From Aggregatibacter sp. 2125159857 (GTDB taxonomy: Bacteria > Pseudomonadota > Gammaproteobacteria > Enterobacterales > Pasteurellaceae): a stretch of 64,000 nt of DNA. Location: positions 930,001-994,000 of the forward strand of contig NZ_CP072548.1 in NCBI RefSeq assembly GCF_017798005.1, written 5' to 3'. A program made the translations under genes and the position numbers. The notes under the pieces are model-generated. The model saw only the letters and a program-made list of their open reading frames with translations. It did not search any database and was not told where the DNA came from. Of the stretch, positions 40,876 through 48,229 are shown one piece after another (position 1 is the stretch's first letter; every line of letters begins with the position of its first letter).

Positions 40876-41787
40876 ATGAAGCAAATTGTGTATATAGATA
40901 TGGACAATGTTATGGTGGATTTTCCATCTGGTATTGCAAAATTAGATGAGAAAACCAAGCACGAATATGAAGGTCGATATGATGAAGTCGAGGGCATTTT
41001 TAGCTTAATGGAGCCTATGCCAAACGCCATTTCTGCCGTCCATAAATTGATGAAAAAATACCATGTGTATGTCCTTTCTACCGCACCTTGGCATAATCCA
41101 TCTGCTTGGAGTGATAAAGTGAAATGGATTCAGCATTATTTTGGCGAAGAGAAAGGCTCCGCATTATATAAGCGATTAATTTTATCCCACCATAAAAACC
41201 TCAACCAAGGCGATTATTTAATTGATGATCGCACTAAAAATGGTGCGGGAAAATTTCAAGGCGAGCATGTTCATTTTGGTACAGAACAATTTGCTAATTG
41301 GAATTGTGTCTTATCTTACTTAGGTTGTGGGCCTTTTACGCCAAGTGACATTTTGCAAGATTGTTTAAAAAAATCAGCCGCACTTGTGCAAGTTGAAAAT
41401 GAGGAGCAAAGCCGAATCATAGGTGGATTTGCGGATCGCTATAAATGGCAGGTATTTAATTTAGCCTGTGTTTATGCGGATGAGGTAACAACAGACCATA
41501 AAACCGTCTATTTAATTATCAGTCTTCATCAAAGTAACGAATTTAAAATACGCATTGAAGCAATGTGTACTCATATTCAATCTGAATATGAGGTGTTCTT
41601 ACGTTCAAAAGAACAATTAAAACAATACTTCCAACGCCTTTCTGATAAGCCTTTCTTGCATATTGAAAGCTATGCTTATCAACCACTTTATAAAGCAGGG
41701 AATATTTTTGGCATGATGGGAAGAGATAGACAGATTGATGAGATTCTAAAAATGAGAGGGGAGAAAAAGCATGACAGAGAAAAATAA
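40876..41787 (+). CDS. HAD-type 5'(3')-nucleotidase-like protein with unknown C-terminal domain
   Basis: A 303-residue protein. Residues 1-165 resemble 5'(3')-deoxyribonucleotidases (NT5C family of HAD hydrolases): the nucleophile motif DMDNVMVDF near residue 7, YVLSTAPWHNPSAW (motif II region), and DYLIDDRTKNGAGKF (motif IV aspartates). Residues 166-303 (from about SAALVQVENEEQ) match nothing I know. I start at 40876 behind AGAGAGGACA; an upstream in-frame ATG lies inside the WYL gene. It overlaps the next gene by 17 bases, so the two are translationally linked. A role in breaking down a nucleotide signal or dNTPs is a guess. Confidence 0.75.
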   Translation: MKQIVYIDMDNVMVDFPSGIAKLDEKTKHEYEGRYDEVEGIFSLMEPMPNAISAVHKLMKKYHVYVLSTAPWHNPSAWSDKVKWIQHYFGEEKGSALYKRLILSHHKNLNQGDYLIDDRTKNGAGKFQGEHVHFGTEQFANWNCVLSYLGCGPFTPSDILQDCLKKSAALVQVENEEQSRIIGGFADRYKWQVFNLACVYADEVTTDHKTVYLIISLHQSNEFKIRIEAMCTHIQSEYEVFLRSKEQLKQYFQRLSDKPFLHIESYAYQPLYKAGNIFGMMGRDRQIDEILKMRGEKKHDREK

Positions 41788-42481
41788 ACCAATTTGTGTC
41801 GTATTAACCGGTGCTGGGATTAGTGCCGAAAGTGGCATTCCTACCTTCAGAGCGGAAGACGGTTTGTGGGCAGGGCATAAAGTCGAAGAAGTTTGTACAC
41901 CGGAAGCCTTACAAAAGAACCGTGCGAAAGTGCTCGATTTCTATAATCAACGCCGTAAAAATGCCGCTGCAGCTAAGCCCAATGCAGCCCATCTTGCATT
42001 GGTTGAATTAGAAAAAAACTATGATGTCCGCATCATTACGCAAAATGTGGATGATTTACATGAGCGAGCAGGAAGCTCAAATGTGTTGCATTTACACGGT
42101 GAATTAAACAAAGCGCGCAGTAGCTTTGATGAAAGTTATATCGTGGATTGTTTTGGCGATCAGAAATTAGACGATAAAGATCCAAACGGACATCCGATGC
42201 GCCCTTATATCGTCTTTTTTGGTGAAATGGTGCCGATGCTAGAACGAGCTATTGAGATTGTTGAACAAGCGGATGTGGTATTAGTGATTGGCACCTCTTT
42301 GCAGGTGTATCCGGCGAATGGTTTGGTTAATGAAGCTCCACGCAACACGCCGATTTACTTAATCGATCCTAATCCCAATACCGGCTTTGTACGCAAGCAA
42401 GTGATTGCAATAAAAGAAAAAGCCGGGGCAGGCGTGCCGAAGGTGGTGGCAGAGTTATTGGAGAACGTTAAAAACACATAG
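41771..42481 (+). CDS. Sirtuin (NAD-dependent deacylase), zinc-less type
   Basis: The 236 residues contain GAGIS (14-18) and SGIPTFR for NAD binding, QNVD (91-94), the catalytic histidine 109 (HLHG), GTSLQVYPA and IDPNP. Tyr58 and Arg61 (FYNQRR) match the YxxR pair of CobB/SIRT5-type enzymes that remove acidic acyl groups. The four zinc cysteines are absent: the region after HGEL has neither CxxC pair. A CobB-like subfamily without zinc is known, so this is not decay. It overlaps the preceding nucleotidase-like gene, making a two-gene unit behind operator 1. A deacylase or an NAD-consuming defence effector are both possible. Confidence 0.85.
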   Translation: MTEKNKPICVVLTGAGISAESGIPTFRAEDGLWAGHKVEEVCTPEALQKNRAKVLDFYNQRRKNAAAAKPNAAHLALVELEKNYDVRIITQNVDDLHERAGSSNVLHLHGELNKARSSFDESYIVDCFGDQKLDDKDPNGHPMRPYIVFFGEMVPMLERAIEIVEQADVVLVIGTSLQVYPANGLVNEAPRNTPIYLIDPNPNTGFVRKQVIAIKEKAGAGVPKVVAELLENVKNT

Positions 42482-42567
42482 AAAAACGACCGCACTTTTC
42501 ATGTAAATATCGAGTTTAGTATCGCTATGTTGCATGGTTTTGCGGTTGATAAATTAATGAGAAATAT

Positions 42568-43065
42568 ATGCACCCAGTAATCGAATTTTATTTAGAACAA
42601 AGAAAAAGCCAACATAATTTATCTTTGCAAGATATGTGGTCAATGCCAAAAAAAATGATTGGTGATGCTTATTTTTATATTCCTTGGCTTTTACCCGTAA
42701 CAGAGAGTTCAAAATGGAATCGTTCCGTACCAGTTTTTAAGGAAGAAGATCGCGCTTTTTTTATTGGAGATGAAGCAATTCAAAATAAATATTTACATTC
42801 TATTGATTTTATTCTGGATTACTTCTGTTTATATCGTGAAGATAATCAAGTATTCCCAAGACCTGAATTAACTGAACGTAAAGTTTGGCTACGCAATATT
42901 GGGCATGAAAGTAAGAAGATTTCTCGTATTATTCGTAGTTTAAATTATTGTGGTCATCCTGAGTTGGCTAAAAGTTTACAACAACTGGCGATAAAATTAG
43001 GTCAAGAAAAAGGCGTAATTCAAGAAGAAACAATGGAAATTTGGATAAATCTACTTAAACAATAA
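42568..43065 (+). CDS. OGFr_N-domain protein
   Basis: A 165-residue protein that resembles the N-terminal domain of the opioid growth factor receptor family, which also occurs in bacteria with unknown role. Matching features in order are FYLEQRKSQ..LSLQDMW, YIPWLLPV.ESS.WNRSVPVF, DRAFFIGDE, SIDFILDYFCL, WLRNIGHESKKISRIIRSL and ELAKSLQQLA. No signal peptide or membrane span. It lies 86 bases after the sirtuin gene and 7 bases before the next gene. Domain assignment is from pattern; function unknown. Confidence 0.65.
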   Translation: MHPVIEFYLEQRKSQHNLSLQDMWSMPKKMIGDAYFYIPWLLPVTESSKWNRSVPVFKEEDRAFFIGDEAIQNKYLHSIDFILDYFCLYREDNQVFPRPELTERKVWLRNIGHESKKISRIIRSLNYCGHPELAKSLQQLAIKLGQEKGVIQEETMEIWINLLKQ

Positions 43066-43072
43066 GGACAAA

Positions 43073-43792
43073 ATGATGGTAACAGAAGATTTTAAAAAAG
43101 TGGCAGTATCCTTCGCTGGAGGAGATGGCGGAAATCCTAACTCAGATGTTTGGTTTTGTGGGTTAGAATGGGGAATTGGCGATGAAAGCTCTTCGGATGA
43201 TTTTTATGAGAAGTTTAGTTTAAGCCCTAAATTAATACCGCACTCTTGGTTAGAAGATGATTTTGATGGTAGTTGGACTGCTCAATATAATAGAAAAATA
43301 TGTTGGTTTTTGTGGTACTACTACAATTTAGAGTGGAAAAATGGAGAAAGTACGGAGCATTTTGTTAAAACCTATAATGTGCTTTACCCACAAGGTATTG
43401 GTTTTAAATTAAATATGCTACCAATCAATTTTAAAAATAGATCATTGATTAAGTGGAATGAACAATTCATTAAGCTGACTGGATTTGAAACTTTTGATGA
43501 ATATAGAAATTGGTGTGTTGAAAATCGAGGTGCTTTTTACCGTCAACTTATAGATGAATGTAATCCTAAAGTGATTATTTGCACGGGAGTGACAGAAAAA
43601 GATAACTTCTTTAAGTTTTTCACTGGAGAAGCCGTATACGAAGCTAAAGAATTAGAAGAATTTAATATATTCTATCGTAAGTATAAGAATACGTTAATTT
43701 GTGTTTGTCCATTTTTTGGTGGCGCGAGTGGTATCAATTCTTATGACAAAATGGAAACATTAGTTGCTTCGGTAAAAGAATTATGTAAATAA
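43073..43792 (+). CDS. Unknown 239-residue protein, possibly uracil-DNA-glycosylase-like fold
   Basis: I do not recognise this protein with confidence. It has an N-terminal SDVWFCGLEWGIGDES that looks like the first loop of the UDG superfamily (a hydrophobic strand followed by G and E/D), a strand PKVIICTGVT in the middle and a C-terminal strand-loop LICVCPFFGGASGINS where UDGs carry HPS. The residues between are rich in Trp, Tyr and Phe. It follows the OGFr_N gene by 7 bases with AAGGAC as ribosome site, so the two are likely one unit. A second ATG at 43076 could also be the start. Confidence 0.55.
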   Translation: MMVTEDFKKVAVSFAGGDGGNPNSDVWFCGLEWGIGDESSSDDFYEKFSLSPKLIPHSWLEDDFDGSWTAQYNRKICWFLWYYYNLEWKNGESTEHFVKTYNVLYPQGIGFKLNMLPINFKNRSLIKWNEQFIKLTGFETFDEYRNWCVENRGAFYRQLIDECNPKVIICTGVTEKDNFFKFFTGEAVYEAKELEEFNIFYRKYKNTLICVCPFFGGASGINSYDKMETLVASVKELCK

Positions 43793-43820
43793 CGTTTTTA
43801 CCAAGTGTAACGTTGATAGG

Positions 43821-43846
43821 TAAATAGCGACTTCGGTCGCTATTTA
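43821..43846. terminator. Bidirectional terminator with TTCG tetraloop
   Basis: TAAATAGCGAC-TTCG-GTCGCTATTTA is an 11-bp perfect stem with the stable TTCG loop, between two convergent genes. Confidence 0.88.
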
Positions 43847-43849
43847 TCG

Positions 43850-44845
43850 TTATTCTCCTTTCTTAAGCATATGCATAATAAGCCTAATGAGCGTTTCTTT
43901 TTGTTTCGGATCAGATTCGGCAACTAATAAAGTGAGTGCAGCAAGCCCGGTATCATTGATAACCGGATAGCCATTATGATCAAACAAACGCCCATTTCGA
44001 TGTAAAAAATCCACAAATAAAAACGCTCCGCTACGTTTATTACCGTCTGAAAAAGGATGGTTTTTGACGACAAAATACAGTAAATGTGCGGCTTTTGCTT
44101 CAATGCTTGGATAGGCAGGTTCACCAAACACACTTTGATCTAAATTGCCTAAAATGGCAGATAAGCCATCATCTCGTTCACGTCCAAACAGATCACTTGC
44201 TTCGCCTTTTGCCATAAGCTGTGCTTTTAACTCAGCCAGTGCAGAACAGGCTTCGGAATAGGTGGGCAACATACCGCCTTGCTGGGTTTGCGGTTCGGCA
44301 AGTAAACCTTCATCATATTGTTGTAGCCATAAAAATGTATGCGTATAACGGCTGACAATATCCACTAATCCACGACCGCTTTCTAGTGTTAATGCGGAGG
44401 AATTTGCCGTTTTTTGAATAAGTGCAAGCGCTTGTTCCAGTTCATGTGCATTTTGCTTTAAACGCTGTTGGTTAATGGTATAGCCTTGAGTAAGATACTC
44501 TTTTAAACGAGCGGTTGCCCAAATTCTAAAATTTGTTGCTGATTTAGATTTCACTCGGTAGCCAACAGAAATAATTGCATCCAAATTATAATGTTTAACT
44601 TTACGAGTAACCTGTCTTTTTCCTTCTTGGCGAACTACCGAGAAATCCTCGGAGGTTAAATTTTCATCAAGTTCAGACTCATTAAAAATATTCCTTAAAT
44701 GTAGGCTAATATTATCTGAGCTAGTATCGAAAACATTTGCCATTTGCGCCTGAGAAAGCCAAACCGTATCCTTTTCAAATCTGACTTCCACTTGTGTCGT
44801 GCCATCTTGCGCTTGGTAAATTTCAATCGGGTTTTGGTTATTCAT
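43850..44845 (-). CDS. RhuM-Fic/Doc fusion protein
   Basis: The 331-residue protein has an N-terminal RhuM (virulence protein) domain (DTVWLSQAQMANVF, HYNLDAIISVGYRVKSKSATNFRIWATARLKEYL) and a C-terminal Fic/Doc domain with the intact motif HPFSDGNKRSG (263-273), which transfers AMP or another group from a nucleotide to target proteins. A coiled linker lies between. The gene is divergent from the FtsK-gamma/sirtuin operon and shares with it the gap that holds operator 2. RhuM-Fic proteins are common single genes in mobile regions; no antitoxin is evident beside it. Confidence 0.9.
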   Translation of the reverse strand: MNNQNPIEIYQAQDGTTQVEVRFEKDTVWLSQAQMANVFDTSSDNISLHLRNIFNESELDENLTSEDFSVVRQEGKRQVTRKVKHYNLDAIISVGYRVKSKSATNFRIWATARLKEYLTQGYTINQQRLKQNAHELEQALALIQKTANSSALTLESGRGLVDIVSRYTHTFLWLQQYDEGLLAEPQTQQGGMLPTYSEACSALAELKAQLMAKGEASDLFGRERDDGLSAILGNLDQSVFGEPAYPSIEAKAAHLLYFVVKNHPFSDGNKRSGAFLFVDFLHRNGRLFDHNGYPVINDTGLAALTLLVAESDPKQKETLIRLIMHMLKKGE

Positions 44846-44965
44846 ATTCTTCCTTTAAATAATAAAATATATGTATATATAAACAGGTAAAGAAATGTAT
44901 TGCAATACTGTATAACCTTAATTTTCAAAAAATTTTTGCAAAAGAATTGCTTCTTAAATTTTATA

Positions 44966-44997
44966 GCGACAAAAATTGTCGCTTGTTTGCATATCAT
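44966..44997. promoter_or_regulatory. WYL-regulon operator and promoter, site 2
   Basis: GCGACA-AAAAT-TGTCGC (44966-44982) is a perfect 6-bp inverted repeat containing CGACA-N5-TGTCG (44967-44981). The -10-like TATCAT (44992-44997) begins 25 bases after the first C, the same spacing as at sites 1 and 3. It stands between RhuM-Fic (minus) and the FtsK-gamma-like gene (plus) and could affect both. Confidence 0.75.
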
Positions 44998-45069
44998 TTT
45001 TTATAAAAGAGAGATTTTTTACTTTTTACCATTCTCTCAATCCATTTGTCATCGCAAAACAGGAGAAAA

Positions 45070-45273
45070 ATGATGCCAATGAAAGTCACTTTTAATCGAG
45101 ATCCGCTTTTTGAAGATATAAAAAAATTTGTACAACAACAAAAAATTGCGTCTTGCTCAATGATTCAACGACGATTTAGGTTGGGTTTTAATCGAGCGGT
45201 GCAAATTTTAGCGCAATTAGAAGAAGCCGGTGTTATTTCAACAATGAAAAATGGGCAGAGAAAAGTACTATGA
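45070..45273 (+). CDS. Stand-alone FtsK-gamma-like winged-helix protein
   Basis: A 67-residue protein. DPLFEDIKKFVQQQ, IASCSMIQRRFRLGFNRA, and QILAQLEEAGVIS align along their full length with the gamma domain at the C-terminus of the DNA translocase FtsK, which reads the polar KOPS sequences and activates XerD. Here it is a whole protein with no motor. AGGAG lies 5 bases before the ATG at 45070. The stop overlaps the next gene's ATG (ATGA), so it is translationally coupled to a sirtuin. It may guide the system to chromosome-specific motifs or act as a small regulator. Confidence 0.82.
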   Translation: MMPMKVTFNRDPLFEDIKKFVQQQKIASCSMIQRRFRLGFNRAVQILAQLEEAGVISTMKNGQRKVL

Positions 45274-46103
45274 AAAATGATTTGAACTATGCTGTGGAGC
45301 TTATCCGCAAATCGGATGGCATTTTGATTACTGCCGGTGCAGGCATGAGTGTGGATTCAGGTTTACCGGATTTTAGAAGTAGTGGAGGATTTTGGAATGC
45401 CTATCCGGCATTTCGTGAACATAACTTGAATTTTCAGGATATTGCGACACCGATGTCCTTTGAAACGCATACGGAGCTGATCTATTGGTTTTACGGACAC
45501 CGTCTAGTGCAATATCGTAACACTACGCCACATGAAGGTTACCAAATTTTAAAACGCTGGGCAGCTGAAAAACCACATGGTTATTTTGTGTTTACCAGCA
45601 ACGTAGATGGCCATTTTCAAAAAGCCGGATTTGAAGAAAAACGGGTTTATGAAGTGCATGGCACGCTAGAACGTATGCAATGTGTTCATGATTGCCATCA
45701 TCAAAGTTGGACGGCGAAGGATTTTCAACCGGAAGTGGATAATGTTAACTTGCGCTTAACGAGCCCTTATCCACGCTGTCCTTTTTGTGGTGGTTTAGCG
45801 AGACAAAATGTCTTAATGTTTGACGACTGGTTTTACAATAGCAATTATCAAGATTTGAAACGAACCTCCTTAGACCAATGGATTAAAGGCGTGCCGAATT
45901 TAGTGGTGATTGAACTCGGCGCAGGCAAAGCGATTCCAACGGTTCGATATTTTTCCGAACGCACGGCAAAAGCCAAGAAAGCCGGTTTTATTCGCATTAA
46001 TCCGCAAGACGGTGGCGTATCAAAACATCATTTTTTAGGGCTGGATATGACCGCACTTGAGGCTTTAAAAGCAATCGATGTTTTATTGAATCAATCAACA
46101 TAA
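45270..46103 (+). CDS. SIR2-family NAD-dependent protein, zinc type
   Basis: The 277 residues have GAGMSVDSGLPDFRSSGGFW (NAD site), FTSNVDGHFQKAGF, the catalytic histidine in EVHGTLE, and two cysteine pairs for zinc (CVHDC and CPFC). After that comes NVLMFDDWFYN and GAGKAIPTVR in place of the usual GTS motif. It is distinct from the zinc-less sirtuin at 41771. It overlaps the FtsK-gamma-like gene by 4 bases and is followed after 10 bases by a PP2C gene, all behind operator 2. Deacylase or NAD hydrolase activity cannot be told from sequence. Confidence 0.87.
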   Translation: MKNDLNYAVELIRKSDGILITAGAGMSVDSGLPDFRSSGGFWNAYPAFREHNLNFQDIATPMSFETHTELIYWFYGHRLVQYRNTTPHEGYQILKRWAAEKPHGYFVFTSNVDGHFQKAGFEEKRVYEVHGTLERMQCVHDCHHQSWTAKDFQPEVDNVNLRLTSPYPRCPFCGGLARQNVLMFDDWFYNSNYQDLKRTSLDQWIKGVPNLVVIELGAGKAIPTVRYFSERTAKAKKAGFIRINPQDGGVSKHHFLGLDMTALEALKAIDVLLNQST

Positions 46104-46113
46104 GGAAACCAAT

Positions 46114-46866
46114 ATGCAAAATGTCTGCCAAATCACTTTTTGTCAGCAAATTGGAAAAAATAAAAAGCACAATCAAGATGCGTTATTTAATGGTGAAGCG
46201 GTTTTTCAGTTTAAATTAAAAACAGCAGAAAAACGCGTTGAAAATCGACCGCACTTTATCATTGGCATTGCCGATGGTATTTCCAATAGCAATCACGCGG
46301 AAAAAGCCAGTAAGTGTGTCATGTCGGCGTTGCAAACGATTCAGACATTAAGTCGAAACACCATTCCTTATTTGCAAGATAAATTATCGGAACAGTTGGC
46401 AGACTCCTATTTTGGTTCGGCAACCACATTCGTCGCCGCGGAAATTGATCAACTCAATCAAAAAGCCAAAATTCTCAGTGTGGGCGACAGTAGAGCTTAC
46501 ATTATCGATGAAGCAGGAAAATGGCGACAAATTACAAAAGATCATTCTATTTTGTCCGAATTGTTAGAACTGTCTCCTTATCAAAAAGAAGAAGATTTCG
46601 CCACAATTTATAGCGGCGTTTCTTCTTGCTTGGTTGCCGATTATTCCGAGTTTCAAGATAAAATCTTTTATCAGGAAATTGAAATTAAACAGGGTGAAAG
46701 CCTGTTACTTTGTTCTGACGGCTTGACCGACGGGCTTTCAGATGAAATGCGCGAAAAAATTTGGCAGAAATATCCCGATGATAAAGCTCGCCTCACGGTT
46801 TGCCGCAAGATGATTGAAAGGCAATCGTTTTCGGATGATTTGTCGGTTATAATCTGTGCGTTTTGA
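46114..46866 (+). CDS. PP2C-type serine/threonine phosphatase
   Basis: A 250-residue PPM-family phosphatase. Metal and catalytic motifs in order are KKHNQDA, IGIADGIS (the DG metal pair), FGSATTFVAAEI, VGDSRAYII, TKDHS, LLLCSDGLTDGLSD and SDDLSVIICAF. It has no membrane or sensor domain. TAAGGAAACC gives a good ribosome site 10 bases after the sirtuin stop. A protein kinase partner is not in the window, so the substrate may be phosphorylated by another kinase or the enzyme may act on a cluster protein. Confidence 0.92.
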   Translation: MQNVCQITFCQQIGKNKKHNQDALFNGEAVFQFKLKTAEKRVENRPHFIIGIADGISNSNHAEKASKCVMSALQTIQTLSRNTIPYLQDKLSEQLADSYFGSATTFVAAEIDQLNQKAKILSVGDSRAYIIDEAGKWRQITKDHSILSELLELSPYQKEEDFATIYSGVSSCLVADYSEFQDKIFYQEIEIKQGESLLLCSDGLTDGLSDEMREKIWQKYPDDKARLTVCRKMIERQSFSDDLSVIICAF

Positions 46867-46903
46867 TTCATGTTAAAAAATATTCTAAGGAACCTAAATT
46901 ATT

Positions 46904-48229
46904 ATGAGTGATGAAAAAGCAAAAATACTTAAGATTAAAGATGTATTTGATTTGAAGTTGAGCATTCCTGATTATCAAAGACCATACAAATGGACAGTTA
47001 AAAATGTTCAGCAATTGATTGATGATTTACTTACACATTTTCATCATCAGAAACAAGTTTACCGTATTGGAACTGTGGTGATACATAAAAATGGGGAAAT
47101 ATTCGATATTGTTGATGGTCAACAACGTTTAATTACACTTTCATTGTTACTTTATTATTTAAATGATCAAAATAAACCGTCAAATAAATCTTTATTAGAT
47201 GAAACTATAACACATACTGTTAGTAAGAATAATATAATTAATAATTATAATTTCATTAAAAATTATTCTGTTTCCGATAAAGATAAATTTAAAAATTATA
47301 TTTTAGAGATTTGCGAAATGGTTCGTATTGAACTTGATGATTTAGATGAGGCTTTCCAATTTTTTGACTCGCAAAACTCAAAAGGGAAACCTTTAGAATC
47401 TTATGATTTACTTAAAGCGTATCATTTAAGAGAAATGAATGATAAACCCAAAGAGATTATTCACAATTGCGTTGAACGTTGGGAAAAGTCTGCACTTTCT
47501 CAAGAAATCAATAACTTAGATAAAATTATCAACTATATTCTTTTTAGATTACGTCGATGGCATTATCAAGAAAGCGGAGAGGTTTTTACATCGGACGAGC
47601 TGGAGACATTTAAAGGTGTATCAGAAAGTGCTACCTATCCTTATCTTAGCCCAGTGTTTGCAACAAAGGTTGTAGAGAAATTAGCACAACAAAATCCTAT
47701 GTTTTGTCATCCAAGATTTGTGAAGACAAGTTTTCAAACGATACAAACTCTAATAAATGGTGAGCAATTTTTTGATTATGTTCAGTATTATGCTGAAAGC
47801 TATGAAAAATTATTTAAAGAAGGAATTGGACTTGTTGATAAAGTGATAAAAATTAACGGTAAAGATCTAGGAAAGGGTGTAAATACTTTTCTCAATAATC
47901 AAGATTATTGTTATAGAGTAGGGGATAAGTATTTAAAAAATTTATTTGAATGCATAGTGTTATTCTATTTTGATAAGTTTGGTGAAGTACATTTAGATGA
48001 ATTTATAAATAAAGCATTTTTATGGGTTTATCGAATTCGTTTTGAATATCAGCGTATTACTTTCAAAACTATAGAAGATGAAGCTCACTCAAAAAATGGA
48101 TTATTTAATCATATAGAGAAATCCTCTACACCAATACAAGTGCTGAGATATACCTCAGTAATACGTGAAAATAAGTTTGGTAACATAGACAAGAAAATAA
48201 AGGAAGTTTTTGGAGTGGAAAATGAGTAA
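46904..48229 (+). CDS. DUF262 protein (GmrSD N-domain type)
   Basis: A 441-residue DUF262 protein: YQRPYKW (24-30), RIGTVVIHKNG, the ParB/Srx-fold motif DGQQR (71-75) and FFDSQNSKGKPLESYDLLKAYHL. In GmrSD enzymes this domain binds and hydrolyses NTP to drive cleavage of modified DNA. The usual C-terminal DUF1524 nuclease is missing here; the second half is helical and unlike any domain I know. It overlaps the next gene, a full DUF262-DUF1524 protein, by 8 bases, so the two probably act together. AT-rich, no uptake signal. Confidence 0.85.
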   Translation: MSDEKAKILKIKDVFDLKLSIPDYQRPYKWTVKNVQQLIDDLLTHFHHQKQVYRIGTVVIHKNGEIFDIVDGQQRLITLSLLLYYLNDQNKPSNKSLLDETITHTVSKNNIINNYNFIKNYSVSDKDKFKNYILEICEMVRIELDDLDEAFQFFDSQNSKGKPLESYDLLKAYHLREMNDKPKEIIHNCVERWEKSALSQEINNLDKIINYILFRLRRWHYQESGEVFTSDELETFKGVSESATYPYLSPVFATKVVEKLAQQNPMFCHPRFVKTSFQTIQTLINGEQFFDYVQYYAESYEKLFKEGIGLVDKVIKINGKDLGKGVNTFLNNQDYCYRVGDKYLKNLFECIVLFYFDKFGEVHLDEFINKAFLWVYRIRFEYQRITFKTIEDEAHSKNGLFNHIEKSSTPIQVLRYTSVIRENKFGNIDKKIKEVFGVENE

